Positions 16,656 through 25,788 of a DNA stretch of 64,000 nt are shown here, piece after piece. Each line of letters opens with the position of its first letter. Position 1 is the stretch's first letter. Below the pieces are notes generated by a model, which did no database searches, was not told the origin of the DNA, and worked only from the letters and a program-made list of their open reading frames with translations. Origin of the DNA: Hymenobacter metallicola (GTDB lineage Bacteria; Bacteroidota; Bacteroidia; Cytophagales; Hymenobacteraceae); NCBI RefSeq assembly GCF_004745645.1, contig NZ_SRMB01000005.1, positions 62,001 to 126,000 of the forward strand, given 5' to 3'. Both the position numbers and the translations under genes were made by a program.

Positions 16656-17810
16656 ATGGATACGATTACGACGATTATACTCCGTTACTGCTGCTACGTT
16701 GCTGTGGCAGTTGGGCTTAGTGGCTGTATTCAGTCCTACTTGCCCGAAGTCCTGTTGAACCCCGATAGTTATCTGGTCGTGGATGGCTCGATCAATCCGC
16801 GGGGTATTACCTCCATTCGGCTCATGCGCACGCGCAACCTGCGCGACGACACTACGATTCCGGTGGAAAGCAAGGCCGTGCTCTACATCGAGCAGGAGGG
16901 CGGGGGCCGCTTTCCACTGACCGAAACGGCCGTGGCTGGCACGTATACTTCCGCCCCGTTGCAGCTAGCGCCCGGCGCCCGGGTACGGCTTTCGCTTAAA
17001 ACCCAGGCGCAACGCGACTATGTATCGGACTATATAGAAGTGAAAATCACCCCGGAAATTGATGCCGTGCATTGGCGCATCGGGCCCGACGGGGTGCAGC
17101 TCTACGCCAACACCCACGATGATACGGGCACCTCACGCTACTACCGCTGGGAGTATCAGGAAACCTGGAAGTTTACCTCTGCTTTTCACTCTCATTACAA
17201 ATGGACTCCGACTGGTATAGTTTACCGGACGGAGGATATTTTCAACTGCTGGGACGACGAGAATTCGACTAATGTCAAACTGAGTAACACCACGAAGCTG
17301 ACCAAGGATGTGGTAGCCGACTACCCGTTGCAGCTATTGCCGAGCAACTCGGTGAAGCTGCGGTTCCGCTACAGCATTTTGGTGAAGCAGTACGCGCTGA
17401 CGGCCGCGGAGTATGCCTACTGGGAGGCCTTGGGCAAAAACACGGAGAACATCGGCTCGCTGTACGACGCCTTGCCCACCCAGCTCACGGGCAACGTGCA
17501 CGCGCTGGCCGACGCTGCGGAGCCCGTGCTGGGCTTTGTTGGGGCGCAGTCCGTGACCCAGCAGCGTCTCTACATCGACCGCACCGAGCTGCCCGCCGAC
17601 TGGCACTTCGATACGGGGTACAACTGTGAGCTGGACGTCTATCCGTCGCCCTTTGCTATTAGGCCCAACGCTTTTGTCTTTTTTTCGGATGGCACCTTCA
17701 TTCCGGTGGATGAACTATCCCCTGGAGTGGCGTATAAGTATGGCACGGTCGAGTGTATCGACTGTCGGATACGGGGTACCAACGTAAAGCCGGCCTTCTG
17801 GCAGGATTAA
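16656..17810 (+). CDS. DUF4249 family lipoprotein, copy 3 of 3
   Basis: 384 residues. The signal ends in the lipobox VGLSGC (Cys about 24), then IQSYLPEVLLNPDSYLVVDG opens the DUF4249 domain. RYYRWEYQETWKF, the shared block and CIDCRIRGTN follow. Relative to copy 2, residues around 66-110 and the shared block are near-identical while the segments between have drifted. It ends the array; a strong terminator follows, and no TonB-dependent receptor or carboxypeptidase-regulatory gene, the usual partner, is next to the array. Function unknown; outer-membrane lipoprotein inferred. Confidence 0.88.
   Translation: MDTITTIILRYCCYVAVAVGLSGCIQSYLPEVLLNPDSYLVVDGSINPRGITSIRLMRTRNLRDDTTIPVESKAVLYIEQEGGGRFPLTETAVAGTYTSAPLQLAPGARVRLSLKTQAQRDYVSDYIEVKITPEIDAVHWRIGPDGVQLYANTHDDTGTSRYYRWEYQETWKFTSAFHSHYKWTPTGIVYRTEDIFNCWDDENSTNVKLSNTTKLTKDVVADYPLQLLPSNSVKLRFRYSILVKQYALTAAEYAYWEALGKNTENIGSLYDALPTQLTGNVHALADAAEPVLGFVGAQSVTQQRLYIDRTELPADWHFDTGYNCELDVYPSPFAIRPNAFVFFSDGTFIPVDELSPGVAYKYGTVECIDCRIRGTNVKPAFWQD
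17355..17621 (+). repeat. Shared block of the DUF4249 triplet, copy 3
   Basis: Third counterpart; it carries a few more substitutions near its end (WHFDTGY instead of WRFETGY), so it has diverged or was converted earlier. Confidence 0.8.
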
Positions 17811-17860
17811 GCTAGGTGACCGGGCATGCGGGCAGAAACCCTATACCGTGCTTATCACAA

Positions 17861-17892
17861 GAAAGGCCACCTCGTTCGGGTGGCCTTTTTTA
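17861..17892. terminator. Bidirectional terminator after the DUF4249 array
   Basis: Stem AAAGGCCACC/GGTGGCCTTT with a 7-nt loop and a T-run, between the array and the convergent LysM gene. Confidence 0.9.
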
Positions 17893-17922
17893 TGCGCTAG
17901 TACCGCTGGGTGCTAGAAGAAT

Positions 17923-18765
17923 CTACTTGGACGTTTCCACTACGAGCACCTCGCCAATTTTTACGCCTCCGTCGGCCTTCTTATTCCAGGCCTGCAGCTG
18001 GGCCGGAGTAACTCCGTACTGCCGGGAGATGCTAAACAAGGTTTCTCCTTTCTGCACTGTGTGCCGGGTAGTGGCAGCGGCTGTGGCCACAGCCGGGGCC
18101 GGAGCTACCTTGGCGGTGGTAGCAGAAGCAGTTGCTGCCGGAGCTGGTTTGGGCGCTACGGGAGCCGGTTTCGGAATGGTAAAGCCCGCGGCGGGCTTGG
18201 CTCCACCGGCTTTCGAAGAAGCTAAGGCATTGCTGGCTGGCACCGGGCGCGACTTAGTTGGGGGCAGCGAAATAGTACCCATGGGCTCCGGGGCCGGGGC
18301 AGCGGCAACGGCTGGTGCCGGGCGGGCCGTGCCTACAAAGCCCGAGGCGTGCAGGCGCTCAGCTGCCGCTTTCAAGTCGTGGTTTTTGGCGGCCCGGGCG
18401 TCAAAACCCCGAAACTGCGGGCTCCGCATCAGCGTCTGCAACTCAATTTGCCAGGGCTGCTGCCGTAGCCGCTGGGCCAGTACCTGCTGCTGGTCGCGCG
18501 GCAGGCTGGCTGTGTAGTGGCTCAAGCGCTGATTTAGCGTCGGAATTTCTTGCAGCGCTTTTTCAATCAGCTCCACCGCGCGGGCGTCGCTGGGTTCAAA
18601 ATAAATTTCGCGCAGCTGCCGCACGCTAGCCTGCACCAAGCCCGACATAACCCGCACGGAGTCTTCGGAAAGGGCAGCTGGTGCCGGGGCCGACTGCTGG
18701 GCCTGTGCTGCCAAAGGACCTGCCAGCAGGCTCCCACACAAGAGTACTTGGAAGAAGGGACGCAT
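17923..18765 (-). CDS. Secreted single-LysM protein
   Basis: 280 residues. Signal peptide about 1-23 (AAQAQ). A helical domain (about 35-140; SVRQLREIYFEPSDARAVEL, then LSHYTASLPRDQQQVLAQRL) precedes a long Pro/Ala linker (145-225) and a C-terminal LysM domain (about 233-277; HTVQKGETLFSISRQYGV, VLVVETSK). LysM binds N-acetylglucosamine in peptidoglycan, so the protein should sit in the periplasm on the wall. It is 51 bp downstream of a lytic-transglycosylase-like gene that ends in a nearly identical LysM, so the pair likely forms an operon for wall remodelling. The helical domain is not recognised. Confidence 0.85.
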   Translation of the reverse strand: MRPFFQVLLCGSLLAGPLAAQAQQSAPAPAALSEDSVRVMSGLVQASVRQLREIYFEPSDARAVELIEKALQEIPTLNQRLSHYTASLPRDQQQVLAQRLRQQPWQIELQTLMRSPQFRGFDARAAKNHDLKAAAERLHASGFVGTARPAPAVAAAPAPEPMGTISLPPTKSRPVPASNALASSKAGGAKPAAGFTIPKPAPVAPKPAPAATASATTAKVAPAPAVATAAATTRHTVQKGETLFSISRQYGVTPAQLQAWNKKADGGVKIGEVLVVETSK

Positions 18766-18816
18766 TCGGAAAATCAGAAAATAAGTATCGAGAACCGTTC
18801 AAAAAATCGGAGCAGA

Positions 18817-20991
18817 CTACTTGGCCGGGTTAATCACCAGGACCTCGCCCAGCTTAACGTTGGAATCAGCCTTGTTATTCCACTCCATTACTTGTTTAAC
18901 ACTCACGCCGTACTTGCGGGCAATGCCATACATCGATTCGCCGGTAACCACGGTGTGGCGCACGGGAGCGGCCAGCGCTACTTCCGTGGCGGTTGGCAGG
19001 CCCGTAGTGTTTGCTGGGGCCACCGTAGCGGGAGCCGTTACGCGCAATACCTGCCCCAGGCGCAGGGCCGGGCTGGCGGGCAGGTTGTTCCAGGCAATCA
19101 GGTCGGCCGGGCGCAGGGCATACCGCCGGGCCACCGCATACAAGGTTTCCCCTTTTTGCACGGTGTGCAGCCCCGTAGCCGGAATGGGCTCTACCGCCGT
19201 AGTAGCCGCGGCTGGGCCGGCGGGCGGTAAGGGTGCAGACGTTGGGGCCGGCACCGGTACTGGAGTCTTGGCTGCCGCTGGCGCACTAGCCGGAGAAGCT
19301 GTTTTGGGGGCCGGCGCAGGCTTGGCCGATACCGGGGCTGGCGCGGCGGCTACGGGTTCTTCCGCCGTCTGGGGCTCATCGGCTACCGGAGCGGTGGCGG
19401 GCAGCGGCTTGGGGGGCTGCTGAGCTACCGGGGCTTCCTGGGCGGCTGGCTTAAGAGGAGCTACTGCTGTCTGCGGCAGCTCGTTGAGGTTTTCCATGTG
19501 GTCGTCCGTCACGCTGTCGGCCTGGGTTACCAGGGTCTTGTCCGTGTTGGCGGCCTCTTTGTCGAGTTCCCCGGTTTCTTCCACGGCCCGGCTGGCGGCC
19601 GCCGTTGGGCCCGTGTAAGGTTCGGCTTCGTCCTTCGCTTTATCCTTCTTCTTGGCTGGCTTGGCAGGGACGGGTGCGGCGGTGGCCGGCTGGGGAGCCC
19701 GTTCGAAGGCGGCCAGGGCGGCGGCATTGCTGCTATTGGCATACTCGATGGCCACATCCTTGGGCCGGGTGTGCTGCAGCCACAGGATGCGGCCGGGGCG
19801 CAGCTCCTCGTTGCGCGGCATGCGGTTCTTGCTCCAAATGGCCTTGGCGCGCACCCCATATTTCTGCGACACGATGGCGACACTCTCGCCCGGCTGGGCT
19901 ACGTGGTATTCGACGGCGGCCTTGTCTCGCTTCTTCTGCACGAAGTAAGGCTGACCTACCACGATATTGTCGAAGGCAAATAAATCATTGTATTGCATGA
20001 ACCGCCGCATTTTCAACCCAGCCCGCTGCGCCAGGCTTTCCTTGGTTTCGCCGGGCAGGGCAATAATGGCCCGCAGCCCGTTGACCTGCACAAACTCGGC
20101 GTTCTGGGGGTCAGGGGTGGGTTCGTGTAGCAGCTGACCCACGGTAGCGGCGTGTTGCTGGGCGGCCATGGCCGTGAGCTGCAGCGGGTCGGTGATGGGC
20201 ACCAGGATGGTGTAGGCTTTATCCGTCGGCACGGGGCCGTCGTTGAGCAGCCAGCGGTTGTGCTTGGCTAGCTCCTCGGGGCTGGTTTGCAAGGAAGCGG
20301 CCATAGCCGAGAGCTGCTGCCCGGCCATAGCCGGAAATTCCTGGAGCAGCATGGGTGGCTTGGGGTTCTGGCCGCAGGCCGTTTCGAAGGCTACCTTATG
20401 GGCCAGAAACGTGAGAACATAGGTGTGGGTCTGCTCGGAAATCTCCATTTCCGTGGCGTTGGCATCGGTGGGCAGCGCGTACGGCTTGGCCCCGGTTAGG
20501 CCCAGGTTGTAGCTCAGCAGCGTGTTTAGCCAGTTGTGAAACGTATTGTTGTTGCGCAGGAAATACTTGGCCGCCGCCCGCGACGAGGCCACAATGTGCT
20601 TGCGCTCATCTACCGCGTCGTTTACCAGTACGCCTAGCTCCGTGGCCGACTCGCGCTTGAACTGCCAGTAGCCTACCGCGTCGTGAATAGATTGGGCCTC
20701 GCCCTGCAAGCCGCTTTCCTGGAGCACCAGGTAGCGAAATTCCATCGGCACTCCTTCGGTCTGGAACACCCGGTCGATGATGGGAAAATACGCATCGGCT
20801 AGGTTCACGCGGGCCTGAAACGAGGGCTGGTAACGCCGGATAGCGTCTACTTTTTGTTGGATAGCCGCCCGGCCGCCGTCAGTGAGGCGCAGGTGCAGAC
20901 CGGCAAAATACAGGTCGGCGGGAACCGGCACGCTCTGGGCCGCGGCCAGCAATGGCAGCAAACAAAGCAGGGAGAGTAGCAGTCGTTTCAT
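18817..20991 (-). CDS. Lytic transglycosylase-like protein with three LysM domains (MltD type)
   Basis: 724 residues from MKRLLLSLL; the ATG three codons upstream is less likely. After the signal peptide (about 1-19) comes an SLT-type domain (about 55-220): YLVLQESGLQGEAQS holds the catalytic Glu and DAVGYWQFKRESATELG follows, as in MltD. Then a helical region, a first LysM (YHVAQPGESVAIVSQKYGV, about 350-400), a long Ala/Pro/Lys-rich disordered stretch (about 415-610), and two more LysM domains (HTVQKGETLYAVARRYAL; HTVVTGESMYGIARKYGV) at the end. It cleaves peptidoglycan glycan strands, forming anhydro ends. The downstream gene shares the last LysM type. Activity inferred from motifs only. 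Confidence 0.9.
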   Translation of the reverse strand: MKRLLLSLLCLLPLLAAAQSVPVPADLYFAGLHLRLTDGGRAAIQQKVDAIRRYQPSFQARVNLADAYFPIIDRVFQTEGVPMEFRYLVLQESGLQGEAQSIHDAVGYWQFKRESATELGVLVNDAVDERKHIVASSRAAAKYFLRNNNTFHNWLNTLLSYNLGLTGAKPYALPTDANATEMEISEQTHTYVLTFLAHKVAFETACGQNPKPPMLLQEFPAMAGQQLSAMAASLQTSPEELAKHNRWLLNDGPVPTDKAYTILVPITDPLQLTAMAAQQHAATVGQLLHEPTPDPQNAEFVQVNGLRAIIALPGETKESLAQRAGLKMRRFMQYNDLFAFDNIVVGQPYFVQKKRDKAAVEYHVAQPGESVAIVSQKYGVRAKAIWSKNRMPRNEELRPGRILWLQHTRPKDVAIEYANSSNAAALAAFERAPQPATAAPVPAKPAKKKDKAKDEAEPYTGPTAAASRAVEETGELDKEAANTDKTLVTQADSVTDDHMENLNELPQTAVAPLKPAAQEAPVAQQPPKPLPATAPVADEPQTAEEPVAAAPAPVSAKPAPAPKTASPASAPAAAKTPVPVPAPTSAPLPPAGPAAATTAVEPIPATGLHTVQKGETLYAVARRYALRPADLIAWNNLPASPALRLGQVLRVTAPATVAPANTTGLPTATEVALAAPVRHTVVTGESMYGIARKYGVSVKQVMEWNNKADSNVKLGEVLVINPAK

Positions 20992-21246
20992 AACGGGCAA
21001 AGCGGAAATTCTGACTTCAATCCTACTGCAAGTCAGTTTTCACCTCTACAAAGTAGGCGAAAAAACGGTGGATGAAGCTGCAAAAGGCCTGAAAAAGCAT
21101 GATTTTACCGGTTGCCCGGGTAGTTTCGGCGAGCTGTTTGGCCTAGCGGGTGCAAATTTCGCTGCCGCCAAACGAAACAGGGCGCCGGCTTTTCGTAGCC
21201 GGCACCCTGTTCGAGCAGTGCCTTTTGGCGGGGTTGAGCGGTGGAC

Positions 21247-24225
21247 TTAGCCCCCGAATCCGCCGCCGGGGCCCCCGCCGCCGCCCGGAGGACGGCCGCC
21301 GGGGAAGCCGCCCCCGGGAGGCGGGCCAAACGGCCGGTTTCCGTCGCGGGGCTGGTCGGCGGGGGAGCCACCGGCGCCGCTGAAGTTGCGCAGGTTGTAG
21401 GTAAACATCAGCATAAAGTAGCGCTGCAGAATGTTGGTGCGCACGTCTTCGGTATAGGCGTCGGTGATGTTGCGCTGAATGCTGTTGTTCTGCCCCAGCA
21501 AGTCGAAGGCGAACAGGCGAATTTCCCCTTGCTGCTTGGCAAATACCTTTTTGCCCAGGCTGGCATTCCAGAGCACGAAGTTCTGGTTGTAGCCCGCCGT
21601 CAGGCCCCGGTAGGCCACATGGTTTACATCCGACTGCAGCGTGACGCCCTTAACCACAATCCAGTTCAGGCGCAGGGTGGTGTTTTGGCGGAAATACTCG
21701 CTGTTGCTCTGGCTCTGCACCGTGTTGCGGGCATAGGTCTGGGAGGAGTTCGACGAGATGGTGAAGTCCAGCTCGGGGCTGATGTTGCTGCTCAGCACCG
21801 CGCCCAGACCAAAGTTGGGCGCCCGGTTGTAGTTGAGCCGGTCGTTCACGAAGCCGGGAGTTTGGGAAAAAGTGGCCGAGGCGTTCAGGTTCAGGTTCGA
21901 CTTGATGACTTTCAGCGGCAGGGTGTAGTTGGCAAAAGACCGTAGCGAATACTGATTATTCAGGTTGACGGGGCGGATAATGGTACCGCCGGCCGGCACG
22001 ATAACCCCGCCAATGGCCGTCGGCTCGCGCACCACCGTGGTGCTGTTGGCAATGGAGTTGTCGGTGTAGGAGCCGCCAATCAGGGCAAAGAAGGAGCGCG
22101 ACGTTTCGGGCTGCGACGAGGAGTAGCGGATGAACAGGTTGTGGGTAAACTCCTGGGCCAGGTCGGGGTTGCCGGTCCGGATCTGGAGCTGGTTGGAGTT
22201 GTTCACTACCTCCTGCAGCTGGCTGATGCTCGGGTTCTGAGTGCGCACCTGGTAGTTGAGGCGCAGGTTCTGCTGGCGCGAAAATTTGTACTGCACCTGC
22301 GCGTTGGGCAGAAGGTTGAGGAAGTTGCGGTTGGTGGTCAGGGTGCGCGGAAACTCCTGCTCGTTGTGCAGTTGGGCGTACTGCACCGCAGCGCCCACGG
22401 CCCATTCCAGCTTCTCGAACTGGTAGCGGTAGGTCAAGCCCCCGGAGTTGGTCAGGTAGCGGCTCGTGAAGACGTTGCTGAGCTCTTCGTTCAGCTCCCG
22501 CTGCTCGGCCGGCAATAAGTTAAACGTCTTCTTGTCCGAGTCGTTGGGCGAGAAGTTGAGGGTGTAATTGAACTGCAGCTGGCTTTTCAAGCTGAGCGGC
22601 TCAGTGTAGTTGGCCGAGCCGTTCCAGGTCCAGCCAATCTGGTCGAGGCGGGAATACTGGTTGGTTTGAGTCAGCGTCCGCTCGGGCCGGGAAGTAAAGT
22701 CGTAGTTATCCGAATACAGGTAATTGTCCGCGTCCCGGTCGTTGTAAGTGGTATTGACGCCCAGCGAGAAGGTGCGGCCCCGCTTGGCAAAACGGTGACG
22801 GTACAGAATCTGGTTGGTAAATGTCAGGCCGTTCTGGGCCGAGTTGTAGCGGCTCAGGTTTTGGCTCTGGGTGCTGTCGGCCAGGTCGGAAAAGTCGCCC
22901 AGAAAGGTGCGGCCGTCCAGGTTGCTCTCGCTCGTGTTGCGCTGCATCGTGAAGCGCGGCTGCCACAGAATCGAGTTCAGCGAGTCGAACTTGTGTTCCA
23001 GGCGCAGGTTGAAGCGGTTGTTGATGTTGCGCGCCGAGCCGTCCGATACCTCGTCGTAGCCTAGGGTGCGGCCCCGGGTCAGCACGTTGTAAAGGCGGTT
23101 GGTGGTGCTATTAGCGACGTTGTCGCTCAGGTTGAAGAAGTAGCTGGCCTGCACCTCGGTTTTCTTGCCCCAGGTGTCGGAGTAGTTCAGGCCCAGGGCG
23201 TGGGTAGTCGAAATGCCACTGGCCTGATTAACCAGGAAATTGCTGGCGTTGCCGCCGCCCCCTTGGCCGCCGCGGTTACCGCCCTGGCCGCCCTGGCCGC
23301 CCCGGTTGCCGCCTTGGCCGCCCCCGCGGGCTCCCCCACCCCCTTGAGCCGAGGTGCCGATGACGCCCAGCAGGTCGTCGGTGCCGAAGTTTTGCTCGTT
23401 CACGTTGTTGGACTGGGCCACAATGGAAAAGCGGCGGGCCCCCTTAAACGAGTTGATGTTGCCGCTCACGCGGTACTTGTCGTTGCCCTGGTCGGGGCCG
23501 TAACCGGCCACAAGGCGGCCGAACTGTCCGTTGCGGAACGTGGGCTTGGTGACGATGTTGATGGTTTTCTCGGTGTTGCCGTCGTTGAAGCCCGTGAATT
23601 GCGACTGGTCGCTGCGCCGGTCGTAGACCTGAATTTTGTCGATGGCCTCGGCCGGCAGGTTTTTGAGCACGGCGTCGGGGTCGCTGCCAAAAAACTCTTT
23701 GCCATCCACCAGCACCCGCTGCACCTGTTCGCCCTGGGCCTGCACCTTGCCGTCGGTAACGACCACGCCGGGCATCTTGGTAATCAGATCCTGGGCATTG
23801 GCGTCGGGGTTGGTTTTAAAGGCCCGCGAGTCGTACTGCGTCGTGTCGCCTTTCTGCACCGACGAAGCTGCCTGCCCCACCACTTCGACGCCGTTGAGCT
23901 TCACTTGGTTGGTGGCCAGGCCCAGGGAGCCCAGCGCCACGGGCGCCGAGGCCACTTCCAGGGGCCGGCGCAGGGTCTGGTAGCCCAGAAAGGATACGGT
24001 CAGCACGTAGCGGCCGGGTGCGGCCGGTAGTTCAAAGCGGCCGTTGGGGTCGACGGCCGTGCCGGTTTTCACCGAGTCGGGCAGGCGCACCAACAGCACG
24101 TTGGCCCCAATAAGCGGCGACTGGTCGGTGATGTCGACTACGCGCCCCGAAATAGGATAGGTTTGGGCAAAAACGGGGGCCGTAACCAATAAAAACAAAA
24201 GGAGTAATGCTACTTTTCTCATCAT
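21247..24225 (-). CDS. TonB-dependent receptor family protein (outer membrane beta-barrel) with carboxypeptidase-regulatory domain
   Basis: 992 residues from the ATG ATG pair at 24225; an in-frame ATG at 24246 lies inside a hairpin and before the signal peptide. Signal peptide about 1-21 (APVFAQ). Carboxypeptidase-regulatory-like domain about 24-105 (ISGRVVDITDQSPLIGANV), then a plug domain (DLITKMPGVVVTDGKVQAQG, VLVDGKEFFGSDPDAVLKNL) and a large barrel. It resembles the outer-membrane-beta-barrel family without a classic TonB box. Two oddities: a Gly-rich insert (about 293-325) and a Gly/Pro-rich tail of about 40 residues after the last barrel strand (from about 950). Substrate unknown. The upstream gene is an O-methyltransferase, 65 bp away. 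Confidence 0.9.
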   Translation of the reverse strand: MMRKVALLLLFLLVTAPVFAQTYPISGRVVDITDQSPLIGANVLLVRLPDSVKTGTAVDPNGRFELPAAPGRYVLTVSFLGYQTLRRPLEVASAPVALGSLGLATNQVKLNGVEVVGQAASSVQKGDTTQYDSRAFKTNPDANAQDLITKMPGVVVTDGKVQAQGEQVQRVLVDGKEFFGSDPDAVLKNLPAEAIDKIQVYDRRSDQSQFTGFNDGNTEKTINIVTKPTFRNGQFGRLVAGYGPDQGNDKYRVSGNINSFKGARRFSIVAQSNNVNEQNFGTDDLLGVIGTSAQGGGGARGGGQGGNRGGQGGQGGNRGGQGGGGNASNFLVNQASGISTTHALGLNYSDTWGKKTEVQASYFFNLSDNVANSTTNRLYNVLTRGRTLGYDEVSDGSARNINNRFNLRLEHKFDSLNSILWQPRFTMQRNTSESNLDGRTFLGDFSDLADSTQSQNLSRYNSAQNGLTFTNQILYRHRFAKRGRTFSLGVNTTYNDRDADNYLYSDNYDFTSRPERTLTQTNQYSRLDQIGWTWNGSANYTEPLSLKSQLQFNYTLNFSPNDSDKKTFNLLPAEQRELNEELSNVFTSRYLTNSGGLTYRYQFEKLEWAVGAAVQYAQLHNEQEFPRTLTTNRNFLNLLPNAQVQYKFSRQQNLRLNYQVRTQNPSISQLQEVVNNSNQLQIRTGNPDLAQEFTHNLFIRYSSSQPETSRSFFALIGGSYTDNSIANSTTVVREPTAIGGVIVPAGGTIIRPVNLNNQYSLRSFANYTLPLKVIKSNLNLNASATFSQTPGFVNDRLNYNRAPNFGLGAVLSSNISPELDFTISSNSSQTYARNTVQSQSNSEYFRQNTTLRLNWIVVKGVTLQSDVNHVAYRGLTAGYNQNFVLWNASLGKKVFAKQQGEIRLFAFDLLGQNNSIQRNITDAYTEDVRTNILQRYFMLMFTYNLRNFSGAGGSPADQPRDGNRPFGPPPGGGFPGGRPPGGGGGPGGGFGG

Positions 24226-24227
24226 AC

Positions 24228-24248
24228 TATTGAGCCTGAAGCTCAATA
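24228..24248 (-). promoter_or_regulatory. Hairpin abutting the receptor start codon
   Basis: Inverted repeat TATTGAGC/GCTCAATA with 5-nt loop, ending 2 nt before the ATG of the receptor gene on the minus strand. It would form in the mRNA leader where ribosomes bind; no Shine-Dalgarno sequence is visible. It could equally be a DNA-binding palindrome. Confidence 0.5.
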
Positions 24249-24290
24249 GACGCGGCGTTACCCTAAATGTTTAATAGCCCGCCATAAAAA

Positions 24291-24932
24291 TTATCGTTTG
24301 CGTACCATCAGTAGGCCGTCGCGCAGGGACAGGAAGACATTTTCCACCCGCTCATCCTGCTGCACTAAGTCGTTGAAGGCCCGCACGGCGTGGGCATCCT
24401 TGTCGGAAGGTTTCAAGCTATAAGAAGGTAGGGCCTTGCCGCTCCAGAGCACGTTATCAATCAGAAGAAAGCCGCCCGGGCGCACCCGGGGCAGTACCAG
24501 TTCGTAGTAGCGCGCGTTGTTGATTTTGTCGGCGTCGATAAACACCAAGTCCCAGGTTTCCTGCAAGGTGCCCAATACGGCCGTGGCATCCCCGATGTGC
24601 AGGTGGATGCGGTGGGCAAGGCCGGCTTCCTGCACGTAGCGCCGAATTCGAGCCTCTAACTCGGGGTTTTGCTCTACGGTATGCAGCTCGCCATCGGCCG
24701 TAAGGCCCTCGGCCAGGCACAGGGCCGAGTAGCCCGTGAAGGTGCCCAGCTCCAGCACGCGGCGGGGGCGCACCATGTGGCTGAGCATGCTCAGCACCCG
24801 GCCCTGCAAATGCCCCGACAACATACGCGGGGCCAGCACCTGCACGTGGGTTTCGCGGTTGAGACGACGCAGCAGTTCGGTCTCGGGCGTGGAGTGGGCT
24901 TCGGCGTAGGCCTGTAGTTCGTCGGGATGCAC
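24291..24932 (-). CDS. Class I SAM-dependent O-methyltransferase (family 3, catechol-type)
   Basis: 213 residues. The SAM-binding core is RVLELGTFTGYSALCLAEGL (about 58-77), followed by the acidic loop VEQNPE and the metal-binding region DLVFIDADKINNARYYE (about 130-146) with DN in LLIDNVLWSG (about 157). These match the family of catechol- and caffeoyl-CoA-like methyltransferases, which use a divalent metal and methylate hydroxyls of small aromatics. The natural substrate cannot be told. It follows the DUF4184 gene by 25 bp, so co-transcription is likely. No odd features. Confidence 0.93.
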   Translation of the reverse strand: MHPDELQAYAEAHSTPETELLRRLNRETHVQVLAPRMLSGHLQGRVLSMLSHMVRPRRVLELGTFTGYSALCLAEGLTADGELHTVEQNPELEARIRRYVQEAGLAHRIHLHIGDATAVLGTLQETWDLVFIDADKINNARYYELVLPRVRPGGFLLIDNVLWSGKALPSYSLKPSDKDAHAVRAFNDLVQQDERVENVFLSLRDGLLMVRKR

Positions 24933-24957
24933 AGAAAAGAATGGAAAAGTAAGCGAA

Positions 24958-25719
24958 TCAGGAAAGAGCGGCGGCCGGCCCGGCCAGGCGGCGGCGCAGG
25001 GTACCGGCCGCTACCAGCATGCCGACCAGCCCGGCACTCATGCCCGTAACGAGTACCGAGTTGGCGTCGAAGGGCCAGATGGAGGCAGAGTAGATCATAA
25101 ACGGACCCCACAGCAGCAGCAGCACCGCTCCAGTCGCCAGCCAAAAGGTAAACCGGGTGCGGGTAGGCGGTGGGGCGGCCGTCGGCTGAGCGGGCAGCTT
25201 GAGAATAAACCACAGAATGCTGCCCAGCCCAATGAAAGTACTCACGTACTGCAGAAACGTATACAGGGGCCACCCCAGCGCAAAGCCCGGCAGTACCTGG
25301 CGCAGCAGCGGCCAGTGCCGCACCACCAGGCCGTCATCGTGGGTAAACCAGTCCCAGACGATGTGGGAAACGCAGCCGAGCAAAGCGCCTAGCAGCACCG
25401 GTGCCGAAAGCAGGCGGCGCCCTGGCCAGGCCGCCCCGACCAACGGCAGCAGACGGGCACGGAGCAGGTCCGGCAGGCTTTGCACCAGGGGCCGTTTTAC
25501 CAGGTTGTGAAACAGCCAGGCAAAGACCAGAATCAGCGGCAGGTCGAGCCAGAAGATGCCGGCCAGCGTGTGCCCATAAATCCCGTCGGGCCGCAGCCGC
25601 AGGAAGTATTCGAAGTCGGGAGCCATGGCGCCTAGTACCAGCGCCGTAGCCGACAGCTGGCGGTGCCAGGGGCGCAGCAGGGGCAGGACCAGGGCCGGAT
25701 GGGCGGGCGTGAAGGGCAT
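24958..25719 (-). CDS. DUF4184 family membrane protein
   Basis: 253 residues with about six membrane helices. The opening MPFTPAHPALVLPLLR and LGAMAPDFEYFLRL (about 30-45) are characteristic of DUF4184 (related to the YdjM/metal-dependent-hydrolase membrane fold), with further conserved GHTLAGIFWLDLPL and CVSHIVWDWFTHDDG, in which His and Asp could bind metal. Function is unknown. Gap to the SRA-YDG gene upstream is 69 bp and to the methyltransferase downstream 25 bp. Inner-membrane location is clear. Confidence 0.9.
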   Translation of the reverse strand: MPFTPAHPALVLPLLRPWHRQLSATALVLGAMAPDFEYFLRLRPDGIYGHTLAGIFWLDLPLILVFAWLFHNLVKRPLVQSLPDLLRARLLPLVGAAWPGRRLLSAPVLLGALLGCVSHIVWDWFTHDDGLVVRHWPLLRQVLPGFALGWPLYTFLQYVSTFIGLGSILWFILKLPAQPTAAPPPTRTRFTFWLATGAVLLLLWGPFMIYSASIWPFDANSVLVTGMSAGLVGMLVAAGTLRRRLAGPAAALS

Positions 25720-25788
25720 GCCGCTAACGGTTCAGAGGTGTGATAAAGACGGACCGGCGCGCAAATAACGTTAAATCAGGGGGCAGCA

